From REEB426 sp964551975 (GTDB lineage: Bacteria > Actinomycetota > Actinomycetes > S36-B12), in NCBI GenBank assembly GCA_964551975.1, contig CAZKFI010000010.1, forward strand, positions 1-46,373: DNA of 46,373 nt. Reading direction: 5' to 3'. The notes under the pieces are model-generated. The model was not told where the DNA came from. It saw nothing but the letters and a program-made list of their open reading frames with translations, and did not search any database. Made by a program: the position numbers and the translations under genes. Positions 17,405 to 26,548 of the stretch are shown here, in pieces. Numbering within the stretch: position 1 is the stretch's first letter; each line of letters starts with the position of its first letter.

Positions 17405-19329
17405 CCCAAGGCAGCGCGCCACAGGCCGCTCAACTGCGTCTGGATCTCACGCCACCCCACCTGGATCGAGTCTTCGACTACTCGGTTCCTGAGGCGCTTG
17501 CCTCGCGCATTCAGCGTGGCATTCGCGTGCGTGTTCGATTCAGGGGCAGGTTAGTCAACGGCTTCGTCGTCGGGCTTGAACCGCCCAGTGTCGCTCTGGC
17601 GAACCTGCGGCCGATTGAACGCATCATCAGCGACGAGGTAGTCCTCACCGCGGAGATCCAGCGCTTGGTCGAACAGGTGGCCGAACGCCAAGCCGGAACT
17701 TTCGCGGACGTCCTGCGTAGCGCAGTCCCACCACGCCATGCGCGTGCGGAAAGCTCACTAGCCTCGCCAACCGAGATCGCGCAGGCAGAGACGATAATCC
17801 CCGATCCGCATGGCTGGGACCGCTACACCCACGGGCCAGCGCTGCTGCGCCGACTCAGCAGCGGTGATGCGGCAGGCGTCCGAGCGGTATTCAGTCAGGC
17901 ACCTGGAGCTTCATGGGCTGATGACATCGCAACGGTGGTGCGTACCGTGCTCGCCGCAGGCGATGGCCAAGTCGTCGTCGTGCTTCCGGATGTCACTGAC
18001 GTACACCGTCTCGTTGAGAGTCTGGGGGACCTTGCAGCGCTGGCCACTGTCCTCACTGCAGCACTGGGTCCGGAGCAGCGGTATCGCGCATTCCTTCGGG
18101 CGCTGCGTGGGCATGCACGCATCGTTATTGGCACCCGAGCGGCCGTCTTCGCACCGGTTCCCGATCTGCGGCTGCTCATTGTTTGGGATGATGAGGACGA
18201 ATCGCTGGTCGATCCACAGGCACCGTATTGGCATGCTCGAGATGTTGCTGCGTTGCGGGCGCATCTCGGGGGAGCAGGACTGGTGGTCGGCGGCCCCGCG
18301 CGAAGCGTGGTGAGCCAATACTGGGTGCAGTCCGGTTGGGCCACGTCGCTCACCGCGCAGCGCAGCGTGGCGCGAAGTGCAGGGCCACGGGTGATCGGGC
18401 AGCCGGAGTCCAGTGCCCAGGAGGCGAGCGCAGTCCGCCTTTCACATGCGGCCTGGTCAGCTCTGCAACGAGGGCTGCGTGACGGTCCGGTATTGGTGCA
18501 GGTGCGCCGCGCGGGCTATTTACCGGGGCTGGCCTGCGCCGTATGTCGGCAACCGGCCCTTTGCTCATGTGGTGGCGTGCTCGCTCGATCCCTTGATACC
18601 GCCGTACCGGTCTGCAGTCGCTGCGCCCAACCAGTTCCGGACTTCACCTGCCCTACCTGCCCAGGAAAGCAGCAGCGACTACGTGCCATGGCGATTGGCG
18701 CGGAACGTACTGCGGAGGAGTTTGGTCGGGCATTCCCTAGTGCGGCCATTGTCTGGTCACAGGGAACGCACCCAGTGCGCGAAGTCACCCACGATGCAGC
18801 AGTCGTCGTGTGCACTCCAGGGGCCGAACCCATTGCCGCCGGAGGCTACACAGCGGTGGTGCTCCTCGACGCGATGGCGCAGCTACGTGCTCCAACCCTG
18901 CATGCCGAGGAAGAGGCGGCACGACGTTGGTTCACCGCGGCACTGCTCGCCCGACCCCAGGCCCCAGTGGTGATTTCCGCCGAGCCGTCACTGCCCTGTG
19001 TGCAGGCGCTCACGCGCTGGGATGCCCCCTGGCTTGCGGATCGTCAACTCCGTGACTTACAGCAAGCAGGTTTGGGTCCCGACCTTCGATTCGCTGCTAT
19101 TGCTGGACCGGTCCAGGCGCTTGACGACCTCATGAGTGGCTTGAACGTTGACGGCCGTGTTATCCGCGTCTCCGGCGAGCGCGTGCTCATCGGGGTCCCA
19201 CGCAGTCGTGGTTTGTTGCTAGCGCAGGAACTTAGGGCAGCCATCCGGGAGCGCTCTACACGCAAGGGCGGATCGCAATTGACCGTTGTGATGGATCCTC
19301 GCGAACCGCTGGGCAGTTATGCGTCGTGA
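17353..19329 (+). CDS. priA: Primosomal protein N' (PriA), helicase-dead actinobacterial type
   Basis: Replication-restart protein of 658 residues. The N-terminal DNA-binding domain (RLDLTPPHLDRVFDYSVPEAL) and a zinc-binding cluster from about residue 395 (CAVCRQPALCSCGG, CSRCAQPVPDFTCPTC) are clear. Walker A is missing, replaced around QAPGASWADD, and the DEXH box is degenerate (WDDEDES). The HARDVAALR segment survives. Loss of ATPase motifs is known for actinobacterial PriA and is not a local defect. The ATG at 17353 overlaps metK by 52 bp and is the only ATG, GTG or TTG before the conserved N-terminus; CTG 17434 would be an alternative. Confidence 0.92.
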   Translation: MGEHRSCRGPAVGNRDLAQGSAPQAAQLRLDLTPPHLDRVFDYSVPEALASRIQRGIRVRVRFRGRLVNGFVVGLEPPSVALANLRPIERIISDEVVLTAEIQRLVEQVAERQAGTFADVLRSAVPPRHARAESSLASPTEIAQAETIIPDPHGWDRYTHGPALLRRLSSGDAAGVRAVFSQAPGASWADDIATVVRTVLAAGDGQVVVVLPDVTDVHRLVESLGDLAALATVLTAALGPEQRYRAFLRALRGHARIVIGTRAAVFAPVPDLRLLIVWDDEDESLVDPQAPYWHARDVAALRAHLGGAGLVVGGPARSVVSQYWVQSGWATSLTAQRSVARSAGPRVIGQPESSAQEASAVRLSHAAWSALQRGLRDGPVLVQVRRAGYLPGLACAVCRQPALCSCGGVLARSLDTAVPVCSRCAQPVPDFTCPTCPGKQQRLRAMAIGAERTAEEFGRAFPSAAIVWSQGTHPVREVTHDAAVVVCTPGAEPIAAGGYTAVVLLDAMAQLRAPTLHAEEEAARRWFTAALLARPQAPVVISAEPSLPCVQALTRWDAPWLADRQLRDLQQAGLGPDLRFAAIAGPVQALDDLMSGLNVDGRVIRVSGERVLIGVPRSRGLLLAQELRAAIRERSTRKGGSQLTVVMDPREPLGSYAS

Positions 19330-19346
19330 GGCCGTAGAATCAAGCA

Positions 19347-19886
19347 ATGGCCATACAGCCAATTCGTGTGTTCGGAGACCCCGTGCTGAGGACGCCAGCA
19401 GCCCCTGTTGAAACCTTTGACAGGGAGTTGCGCAAGCTCGTAGATGACCTCACCGACACGATGCGTGAGGCACCCGGCGTTGGCCTGGCGGCGCCACAAA
19501 TAGGTGTTTCGCTGCGGGTGTTCACCTACTGGGTCGACAACGAATTGGGTCATCTGGTGAATCCGGATCTGGACCTTTCTGAGGACTTTGAACTCGCTGA
19601 AGAGGGCTGTCTTTCGCTGCCTGGTCTGTCCTTCGACACGAAGAGGGCACGCAGCGTCGTTGCTCGTGGTGTGAATATGCATGGCGAACCGGTAGTCCTC
19701 GAGGGCACCGATCTTCTCGCGCGGTGCGTGCAGCATGAAACCGATCACTTAGACGGCATTGTGTTCATTGATCGCTTGGATCCATTGGAGCGTAAAGAGG
19801 CCATGCGTCTTATCCGTGAAGCGGACTGGTTCGGTGAAACGGCACCACAGATTCGCGCCCACCCGCATCCAGCAAACTGGCTGTAG
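19347..19886 (+). CDS. def: Peptide deformylase
   Basis: Removes the formyl group from nascent proteins. The 179-residue protein has all three motifs: GVGLAAPQIG (45-54), EEGCLSLPG with metal-ligand Cys88, and QHETDHLDG with ligands His130 and His134 and catalytic Glu131. The ATG start lies 17 bp after priA, and fmt follows immediately after the stop. def and fmt catalyse opposite ends of the formyl-methionine cycle and are commonly paired. Confidence 0.97.
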   Translation: MAIQPIRVFGDPVLRTPAAPVETFDRELRKLVDDLTDTMREAPGVGLAAPQIGVSLRVFTYWVDNELGHLVNPDLDLSEDFELAEEGCLSLPGLSFDTKRARSVVARGVNMHGEPVVLEGTDLLARCVQHETDHLDGIVFIDRLDPLERKEAMRLIREADWFGETAPQIRAHPHPANWL

Positions 19887-20834
19887 GTGATGCGTTGCCT
19901 GGTAGCGGGCACGCCGGAGGTTGCAGTTGTTGCCCTCCGGTCCATCCTGGAATCAGGGCACGAAGTCGTGGGCGTCCTCACGCGCCCCGATGCTAGGTCG
20001 GGGCGTGGCCGTCGTTTCACACGCAGTCCGATGGCCACGGCGGCGGCTGAACATGGGATCCCCGTCTTCGCACCCGAACGACTTACCGATGTGGAGTTCA
20101 TCGAAACACTCACGCAGGTCCAGCCGGATTGCTGTCCGGTCATTGCCTACGGAGGTCTGATTCCAACGCCACTTCTGGACCTGCCACGCTATGGGTGGAT
20201 CAATCTGCACTTCTCGTTGCTCCCCGCCTGGCGGGGCGCAGCACCCGTCAACCATGCGATTCTCGCTGGCGACACGGTCACGGGGGTGACGACCTTTCGC
20301 ATCGATGCAGGGCTAGATACCGGCCCGATCCTTCAGCAGCGGGAGTACCCAATAGCGGCCACGGACACGGCCGGAAGCCTGCTCGCTGCGCTCGCCGAGG
20401 TTGGTGCAGGCGTCCTAGTCGATACCCTCAATGAACTTTCGGCGGGAACCCTCCGGCCGCTAGCGCAACCCGATCAGGGTGCCTCGAGCGCTCCGCGCCT
20501 ACGGCCTGAACAGGCCCGCATCGACTGGCAGCAGCCAAGCGGCGTCGTGGACCGTTTGGTCCGCGCGATGACGCCGTCACCAGGTGCCTGGACCCAGGTT
20601 CATGGCATGGACCGAGACCCGGTGCGCGTCGGCATCGCTCCGCTGGGCCTGGCCAACCCATCGGCACTGCAGAGTTTGGCCCCGGGCCGGATCGCGACGG
20701 AAGGTGAGGCGGTGTGGGTTGGCACTGGGGATGCTGCTGTCCAACTCACCCAGGTCCAGCCGGCGGGCAAGCGTTGGATGTCTGCGGGGGACTGGCTGAG
20801 GGGTTGGCGTGGTGACATCCCGCAGCTCGGCTAA
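19887..20834 (+). CDS. fmt: Methionyl-tRNA formyltransferase
   Basis: Formylates initiator Met-tRNA with 10-formyltetrahydrofolate. The 315-residue protein starts MRCLVAGTPEVAV; GTG 19887 and ATG 19890 are adjacent starts directly after the def stop. The catalytic segment INLHFSLLPAWRGAAPVN contains the Asn and His, and GLDTGPIL the Asp. A C-terminal tRNA-binding domain follows. The stop TAA at 20832-20834 lies inside the first copy of a 15-bp tandem repeat shared with the start of rsmB. Confidence 0.97.
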   Translation: MMRCLVAGTPEVAVVALRSILESGHEVVGVLTRPDARSGRGRRFTRSPMATAAAEHGIPVFAPERLTDVEFIETLTQVQPDCCPVIAYGGLIPTPLLDLPRYGWINLHFSLLPAWRGAAPVNHAILAGDTVTGVTTFRIDAGLDTGPILQQREYPIAATDTAGSLLAALAEVGAGVLVDTLNELSAGTLRPLAQPDQGASSAPRLRPEQARIDWQQPSGVVDRLVRAMTPSPGAWTQVHGMDRDPVRVGIAPLGLANPSALQSLAPGRIATEGEAVWVGTGDAAVQLTQVQPAGKRWMSAGDWLRGWRGDIPQLG

Positions 20835-22341
20835 AGGCAGCTCGGCTAAAGGCAGCTCGGATAAGCGCAGGAGACCCCCGGCGAGGCAGACCCAGAAGCC
20901 GCCGGACCCCGCGAGGTTCGCGGCCCTGCGCATTCTGCGGGCAGTCGAGGAAGACGATGCTTACGCAAATCTGGTGAGCGGGCAGATCCTTGATGACATG
21001 CATTTGGAAGGCCGCGATGCGGCCTTCGCGCTCAATCTTGCTTACGGGGTACTGCGCTGGCAGGGCCTTCTCGATGCTATTTGGCGACGTTGCACGCAGC
21101 GATCAGAGGTCGATAGCGATGTCCAACGGGTGTTGCGTCTCGGTACGCACCAATTGCTCCAGATGCAGGTGCCAGCTCACGCGGCAATTGCCACGTCGGT
21201 GGATCTGATCCGCTGTGCTGGTTCACCCGGTGCCGCTGGGTTCGTGAACGCCGTGCTGCGCGCTGTGCAGGTCGAATCCCTTCCGGGTTGGCTCGGGCAA
21301 CTTGGTATCCAGGAGTCGACCGATAGTGCCGATCAGCCCCAACTCGACATTGAGTGCCTAGCACTGCGCTGGTCTCACCCGATTTGGATCGTCGAAGCAT
21401 TCGCAGATGCCTTGGGATCTGACCGTGCCGAACTTCCAGCGTTACTCGCAGCCGATAACGAGCCACCCCGACCGGTACTCGTGGCGCTACCAGGCCTAGC
21501 TGAAGTAGCTGAACTGCGTCAGGATCGGCGAACCTCACCCGGTGCGATTAGTCCCCTTGCAGCGGTTTTGAATGAAGGCCGACCAGATGAGCTGCTCGCG
21601 GTACGGCAGGGGCGGGCGGCAGTTCAAGACGAGGGCAGCCAACTCGCGGCATTGGTTCTCAGCCGCGCTCCGATCCTGGGATCAGAGTCCGCCTGGCTCG
21701 ACCTGTGTGCAGGCCCGGGAGGTAAAGCCGCCGTGCTTGCTGGCTTGGCTGCGGAGCGAGGTATCGAATTCATTGCCGTAGAACCACAACCGGCACGTGC
21801 GCGTCTGCTCCGGCGTCGACTCGAGCCATTTGTTCAGGCCAGCACTGCGAGTCGGTCGGCAACACCAGCACCGCGAGTGCTGTTGGGCGATGGGCGCCAT
21901 GCGCCTTGGGGGCAAATGCGCTTCAGTCGGATCCTGGTGGACGCACCCTGTAGTGGCATCGGTTCATTGCGGCGCAGGCCGGAGGCCCGCTGGCGACGCA
22001 CACCCGATGACCTGGCGACGCTGGTCCAGTTGCAGCGAGAACTACTCGACACTGCGATTCGCTCGACATCTGACGGGGGTGTGGTGTTGTACGTCACTTG
22101 CTCTCCGCATCACCGAGAAACCGTCGAAGTTATCGAACATGCTCTGCAGACCTTCGGTGATGCAGTCCGGGTGTTGGAGACCACTGCACTCATTCCTGAA
22201 TTGCAACTTCCCCCCGCAAAATCAGTGCAGTTGTGGCCGCACCGTCACGGGACTGATGCGATGTTTATGGCGGCTTTGCAGATTGTTACGGCGGTACCAA
22301 CAATCGGCGAGACGCAGGCTGGCGGCCAAGGGGCGCACTAG
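20809..22341 (+). CDS. rsmB: 16S rRNA (cytosine-C5) methyltransferase RsmB
   Basis: SAM-dependent m5C methyltransferase predicted to act on 16S rRNA C967 (E. coli numbering). The 510-residue protein has a NusB-like N-terminal domain (FAALRILRAVEEDDAYANLV) and a methyltransferase domain. SAM-binding motif I is DLCAGPGGKAA; the two catalytic Cys are in VDAPCSGIGSLRR and YVTCSPHHRET. The GTG pair at 20809/20812 starts the protein inside fmt (26-bp overlap), and no later start precedes the conserved region. The first 20 residues contain the repeat SSAKG-SSAKG-SSDK and a basic stretch, probably disordered. Confidence 0.95.
   Translation: MVTSRSSAKGSSAKGSSDKRRRPPARQTQKPPDPARFAALRILRAVEEDDAYANLVSGQILDDMHLEGRDAAFALNLAYGVLRWQGLLDAIWRRCTQRSEVDSDVQRVLRLGTHQLLQMQVPAHAAIATSVDLIRCAGSPGAAGFVNAVLRAVQVESLPGWLGQLGIQESTDSADQPQLDIECLALRWSHPIWIVEAFADALGSDRAELPALLAADNEPPRPVLVALPGLAEVAELRQDRRTSPGAISPLAAVLNEGRPDELLAVRQGRAAVQDEGSQLAALVLSRAPILGSESAWLDLCAGPGGKAAVLAGLAAERGIEFIAVEPQPARARLLRRRLEPFVQASTASRSATPAPRVLLGDGRHAPWGQMRFSRILVDAPCSGIGSLRRRPEARWRRTPDDLATLVQLQRELLDTAIRSTSDGGVVLYVTCSPHHRETVEVIEHALQTFGDAVRVLETTALIPELQLPPAKSVQLWPHRHGTDAMFMAALQIVTAVPTIGETQAGGQGAH
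20822..20865 (+). repeat. 15-bp tandem repeat across fmt stop and rsmB 5' end
   Basis: Unit GCAGCTCGGCTAAAG occurs perfectly at 20822-20836 and 20837-20851, and as a partial copy with one change at 20852-20865. The unit length is a multiple of three, so copy changes add or remove SSAKG in RsmB without shifting frame, and the fmt stop in copy one is preserved. Confidence 0.9.
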
Positions 22342-22350
22342 TGTGCAGTC

Positions 22351-23046
22351 ATGGCTGCCAATCGGGGCTGCGTGGTGATCTCACCAAGTGTGTTGAATGC
22401 GGACCTGAGTGACCTCCGTGGAGAAATCGAGCGACTAGGTGACAATGCCGATTGGATCCACCTGGATGTGATGGACGGGCACTTTGTCCCTAACCTCACC
22501 TTCGGTCTACCGGTGATTGAGTCGCTGCTGACACGGTCCTCTATCGAGGCGGACTGTCACTTGATGATCGAGGATCCCGACCGATGGGCTCCGGCTTACG
22601 CCCAGGCCGGAGCGGCCAGTGTCACCTTTCACCTGGAAGCGGCACGCGATCCGGTCACCTTGTGCCGGGCACTTCGAGCCAATGGTGCTCGAGCGGGGGT
22701 CGCCGTGAAGCCTGGAACTCCCATTGATCAGGTGGCCGCAATGATCGACGAGGTGGATCTGCTTCTCGTCATGACCGTGGAACCAGGCTTCGGTGGGCAG
22801 CGCTTCATGACGGACATGCTGCCGAAAGTGCGCCGTGCCAGGGAACTTGCCGCGAGCGCATCAACAATGGTGTGGGTGCAGGTCGATGGCGGAATAGACG
22901 AGCAGACCATCGTTGAAGCAGCCGAGGCTGGCGCCACCGCCTTCGTGGCGGGCTCTGCGGTCTTTCGCGCACCAGAACCTGGGGGAATGGTGCAGCGCCT
23001 GCGAGAGATCGCTATGCGCGCGGTGTCGAGTTCAGGTTCGTCGTGA
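22351..23046 (+). CDS. rpe: Ribulose-phosphate 3-epimerase
   Basis: Interconverts ribulose 5-phosphate and xylulose 5-phosphate in the pentose phosphate pathway. The 231-residue TIM barrel shows ISPSVLNADLSDL, the metal and catalytic segment HLDVMDGHFVPNLTFG, DCHLMIEDP, MTVEPGFGGQ and VDGGI. The ATG start is 9 bp after rsmB. The stop overlaps ribD by GTGA. Its substrate ribulose 5-phosphate is also the precursor used by the DHBP synthase half of RibBA three genes downstream. Confidence 0.97.
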   Translation: MAANRGCVVISPSVLNADLSDLRGEIERLGDNADWIHLDVMDGHFVPNLTFGLPVIESLLTRSSIEADCHLMIEDPDRWAPAYAQAGAASVTFHLEAARDPVTLCRALRANGARAGVAVKPGTPIDQVAAMIDEVDLLLVMTVEPGFGGQRFMTDMLPKVRRARELAASASTMVWVQVDGGIDEQTIVEAAEAGATAFVAGSAVFRAPEPGGMVQRLREIAMRAVSSSGSS

Positions 23047-24092
23047 ATGAGTCAGAATCTGAGCACTGGCGTACCTATCTTCGCTCAGCGACTGAACTGG
23101 CCCTGTCACCAGACGCGCCCCACGGGCCGAACCCACGGGTTGGCTGCCTCATAGTCGATCCGACGGGAGCGATTGTCGGGCGTGGATTCCATCGTGGCGC
23201 CGGTACTGCCCATGCGGAGGTGGACGCCCTGCATCAGGCGGGTGAGCGCAGTCGCGGTGCGACAGCCGTCGTCACCCTTGAACCATGTGCACACGTTGGT
23301 CGGACGGGTCCATGCACGCAAGCGCTCATCGATGCTGGAATCGCCCAAGTGGTCTACGGACAGGCCGAACCCAGTGCCCGGGGCGGTGCGACGGCGTTGC
23401 AAGAGGCGGGAATTTCCGTACTTGGCCCCTTCCCGGATGGGGAGTGGCAATCCGTCAACACTGAATGGACGCACTTTCAGTGTCGGGGGCGCCCCTACGT
23501 CACGTTGAAGATGGCCATGAGTCTTGACGGTCGGGTTGGACTTCCCGGGCCGACGCCCCTGCGCATCACCGGTGCCGCCGCACGCAGGTGGACTCATCAG
23601 CTGCGAAGTCAGGTGGGTGCGGTGCTGGTCGGCACGGGTACTGCCTGCTGCGATGACCCGTTGTTGACCGTGCGTGATGAGGAGGATCACCCTGCGGACA
23701 CCCAGCCCCTCCGCGTCGTCGTGGGGGAACGGGAACTGCCATCTGAGCTTTCGCTGACCGAAGCTCCGGGGCCTTGGATGCACCTACGTACGCACGACCT
23801 GGTGCAGGTTCTGGACCAACTTGCTGCCCTGGAGGTCTGGCATGTCCTGGTCGAAGGGGGTCCAACACTGGCCCGGGCCTTCCTGGATGCCGGGCTGGTC
23901 GATCGCGTCGCCTGGTTCATTGCGCCCAAACTGGTAGGTGTGGGCCCAGTCAGCCTGCCCCCTGGCCTGCCCGGAATCCCTGCGGTGCACCTGCAAGTGA
24001 GCGAGGTCCGGCAAATCGGGGAGGATGTACTCGTGATCGGGCATCCATTGGCGCCTACCGGCGCTGTTGCGAGTGACGAAGGGACTGGTTGA
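23043..24092 (+). CDS. ribD: Bifunctional pyrimidine deaminase / reductase RibD
   Basis: Second and third steps of riboflavin synthesis: deamination of the pyrimidine, then NADPH reduction of the ribosyl side chain. The N-terminal deaminase domain has the zinc motif HAE (57-59) with PCAHVGRTGPC (Cys82, Cys91). The C-terminal reductase domain has MAMSLDGRVG, VLVGTGTACCDDP and LVEGGPTLARAFLDAGLVD. At 349 residues it is of normal length. The GTG start overlaps rpe (GTGA) and the stop overlaps ribE (TGATG). The operon order ribD-ribE-ribBA-ribH follows. Confidence 0.96.
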   Translation: MNESESEHWRTYLRSATELALSPDAPHGPNPRVGCLIVDPTGAIVGRGFHRGAGTAHAEVDALHQAGERSRGATAVVTLEPCAHVGRTGPCTQALIDAGIAQVVYGQAEPSARGGATALQEAGISVLGPFPDGEWQSVNTEWTHFQCRGRPYVTLKMAMSLDGRVGLPGPTPLRITGAAARRWTHQLRSQVGAVLVGTGTACCDDPLLTVRDEEDHPADTQPLRVVVGERELPSELSLTEAPGPWMHLRTHDLVQVLDQLAALEVWHVLVEGGPTLARAFLDAGLVDRVAWFIAPKLVGVGPVSLPPGLPGIPAVHLQVSEVRQIGEDVLVIGHPLAPTGAVASDEGTG

Positions 24093-24748
24093 TGTTCACG
24101 GGCATCGTGGAACATCTAGGCCGGGTCCGGCAGGTCACACTCGGTGTCGATGCGGCCCGTTTGACTATTGATACCGACAATCGCTTGGGGTCGATCGCCC
24201 TCGGGGACTCGATCGCGGTCAATGGCGCATGTTTGACCGTTGCATCGCTGGTAGAGGGAGTCTTCGAAGCCGATGTGATGCGGGAGAGCCTTATCCGCAC
24301 GACCTTGGGCGAGCTATCCGAGGGTGACGTGGTGAATCTGGAAGCGGCAGCGCGACTGGACACCAGGCTCGGTGGTCACCTAGTCCAGGGACATGTGGAC
24401 GCCGTTGGTGCGGTCAGTGACATCCAGGCTACTGACGCGTGGACGCTGATGCGCGTCTGCGCACCACGGAAGCTGTTGCCTTACTTCGTGTCCAAAGGGT
24501 CGGTTGCTGTGGATGGAGTGTCGTTAACGATTGTTGAAGTGTTCGATGCTGGGTCAAGTGCGGATCCGGCCGGCTTCAGTGTCTCTCTCATCCCGACGAC
24601 GCTGACGCACACCACGCTTGGGTTCAAGGTTGTCGGCGACAACGTCAATCTGGAATGCGATGTGATCGCCAAGTATGTTGAGCGCAGCGTGGCCGCGCAC
24701 ATGGCGGTGTTGGCCGGATCTTTAGGTGACTCCGATGATTCCCGCTGA
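24092..24748 (+). CDS. ribE: Riboflavin synthase (alpha subunit)
   Basis: Dismutates two 6,7-dimethyl-8-ribityllumazine molecules to riboflavin. Two lumazine-binding repeats are visible: the first starts MFTGIVEHLG with LGDSIAVNGACLTV, the second HLVQGHVDAVG with KGSVAVDGVSLTIV. The sequence SLIPTTLTHTTLG closes the second. ATG 24092 sits in a TGATG overlap with ribD; a TTG three bases earlier is less likely. The 3' end overlaps ribBA by 23 bp. Confidence 0.96.
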   Translation: MFTGIVEHLGRVRQVTLGVDAARLTIDTDNRLGSIALGDSIAVNGACLTVASLVEGVFEADVMRESLIRTTLGELSEGDVVNLEAAARLDTRLGGHLVQGHVDAVGAVSDIQATDAWTLMRVCAPRKLLPYFVSKGSVAVDGVSLTIVEVFDAGSSADPAGFSVSLIPTTLTHTTLGFKVVGDNVNLECDVIAKYVERSVAAHMAVLAGSLGDSDDSR

Positions 24749-26051
24749 CCGACTCTATGCCGCTGACGAGGCGGACCCCGTGGAATTGGCTGATCCCTTG
24801 CAGGCCAATCCAAGCGCGACTGAGGAAAGCCCATCACCAACCGGGGTACTCGATCGCATTGAAGATGCCATCGAAGCTATCCGACGAGGACGTCCGGTCG
24901 TGGTCATCGATGACGAGGACCGCGAAAATGAAGGCGACTTGATTTTCGCCGCATCACATGCCACTGCGGAACTCATGGCGTTCATGATTCGCTACACATC
25001 CGGCTACATCTGCGTCGGCATGGATGGAGCGACACTGGACCGCCTCGGCCTTCCACCCATGACCGCGGTGAACGAGGATCGCAAAGGGACTGCCTACGCG
25101 GTTTCCGTCGACGCACGAGATGTCACCGGTACTGGAATCTCCGCTGAAGACCGCGCGCACACGATCCGTGTGCTTGCCGACACATCCACCGAGCCTTATG
25201 ACCTGACCAGGCCGGGACACGTCATGCCGCTGCGAGCGGTGAGCGGTGGCGTGCTTCGGCGCGCCGGCCACACTGAAGCCGCCGTAGACCTCACCAGGCT
25301 GGCAGGGCTCACCCCCGCGGGAGCGCTGGCAGAACTCGTGAATGACGACGGAACCATGATGCGCTTGGACGATTGTCGTCGCTTTGCAGATGAGCATGGT
25401 CTGCTCCTCGTTTCCATTGCCGATCTCATCGGGTTTCGACGGTTGCATGAGCGGTTGGTCTCGCGTGTTGCGCAGACTCGTCTGCCCACCCTGCATGGTG
25501 ATTTCACGGCAGTCGGCTATCAGAACGCCCTTGATGGAGTTGAACACCTGGCACTGATGTGCGGCGAAATTGGCACCGGACAGGACGTCCTCGTCAGGGT
25601 GCACTCAGAGTGCCTAACGGGTGACGTATTCGGATCACTGCGTTGCGACTGTGGTCCGCAACTCAACGCCTCACTGCGCATGGTGGCGGAAGAAGGCCGT
25701 GGGGTGGTGCTGTACGTTCGAGGTCACGAGGGTCGCGGTATCGGGCTCCTACACAAGTTGCGTGCTTACACTCTGCAGGACCAGGGCCGGGACACCGTCG
25801 ATGCGAACCTGGAGTTGGGGCTACCGGCCGACGCGCGAGATTACGGCATTGGCGCCCAGATCCTCGCCGATCTCGGCGTGCGCAGCATGCGGCTTCTGAC
25901 CAACAACCCGGCCAAGCGTGCCGGCCTGGAAGGCTACGGACTGTCTATCGTCGAGCGAGTGCCGCTGATCGTGGATCCCAATGATCACAACGAGCAGTAC
26001 CTCTTCACCAAAGCAGCACGTATGGGCCACGATCTCGGGGAGCGTCCATGA
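24726..26051 (+). CDS. ribBA: Bifunctional DHBP synthase / GTP cyclohydrolase II
   Basis: Supplies both precursors of riboflavin: 3,4-dihydroxy-2-butanone 4-phosphate from ribulose 5-phosphate, and the pyrimidine from GTP. The RibB half carries DDEDRENEGD (62-71), GHVMPLRAV and RRAGHTEAAVDL. The RibA half has the zinc ligands Cys296, Cys307 and Cys309, the GHEGRGIGL motif, and LLTNNPAKRAGLEGYG. A 40-residue acidic, Pro/Ser-rich leader precedes RibB. GTG 24726 is the start (ATG 24735 possible). The stop overlaps ribH by ATGA. Confidence 0.96.
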   Translation: MTPMIPADRLYAADEADPVELADPLQANPSATEESPSPTGVLDRIEDAIEAIRRGRPVVVIDDEDRENEGDLIFAASHATAELMAFMIRYTSGYICVGMDGATLDRLGLPPMTAVNEDRKGTAYAVSVDARDVTGTGISAEDRAHTIRVLADTSTEPYDLTRPGHVMPLRAVSGGVLRRAGHTEAAVDLTRLAGLTPAGALAELVNDDGTMMRLDDCRRFADEHGLLLVSIADLIGFRRLHERLVSRVAQTRLPTLHGDFTAVGYQNALDGVEHLALMCGEIGTGQDVLVRVHSECLTGDVFGSLRCDCGPQLNASLRMVAEEGRGVVLYVRGHEGRGIGLLHKLRAYTLQDQGRDTVDANLELGLPADARDYGIGAQILADLGVRSMRLLTNNPAKRAGLEGYGLSIVERVPLIVDPNDHNEQYLFTKAARMGHDLGERP

Positions 26052-26548
26052 GCGGCTCAGGCTCACCCGCAATGCGCGTCCAAGCCGAGGGTGTACAGGT
26101 GGCAATCATTGCCGCTTCCTGGCACCAGCAGGTGATGGAGGGTCTGATTTCCGGAGCGGCCCGCGCCTGCGGCGAGGCTGGTGCCGTCGGGACGGTATTT
26201 CGGGTGCCCGGGTCATTTGAACTGCCGATCGTGGCGGCAGCCTGCGCGCGGTCAGGCCAATTCGAGGCGATCGTCGCCCTAGGGGTGGTCATTCGCGGAG
26301 GCACTCCGCACTTCGAATACGTCTGCCAAGCCGCCACTGACGGATTGGGTCGAGTAGCTCTCGACCACGGTGTGCCCGTTGGATTTGGTCTGCTCACCTG
26401 TGACACAGAGCAGCAGGCCCTGGACCGAAGCGGCCTTCCCGGATCCTCCGAGGACAAAGGTGCAGAGGCGACCTTTGCTGCTTTGATGGCAGCACTGACG
26501 CTGCGTGACGTGGCCGAGAGCACGTCAGCCCCTACCATGCCGACGTGA
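26048..26548 (+). CDS. ribH: 6,7-dimethyl-8-ribityllumazine synthase
   Basis: Penultimate step of riboflavin synthesis; such enzymes usually assemble as large oligomers. The 166-residue protein has VAIIAASWHQQV, FRVPGSFELPIVA, the substrate motif GVVIRGGTPHFEYV, GLLTCDTEQQA and EDKGAEAT. The first residues (MSGSGSPAM) and the tail after TLRDV are non-conserved. ATG 26048 overlaps ribBA, and the GTGA at the 3' end is the start of hisE. Confidence 0.96.
   Translation: MSGSGSPAMRVQAEGVQVAIIAASWHQQVMEGLISGAARACGEAGAVGTVFRVPGSFELPIVAAACARSGQFEAIVALGVVIRGGTPHFEYVCQAATDGLGRVALDHGVPVGFGLLTCDTEQQALDRSGLPGSSEDKGAEATFAALMAALTLRDVAESTSAPTMPT

Noticed and set aside
20822..20865. CRISPR-like array
   Set aside because: Units are directly contiguous with no spacers and lie within coding sequence.
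22990..24100. FMN riboswitch for the rib genes
   Set aside because: The rib genes overlap one another and rpe, leaving no untranslated leader.
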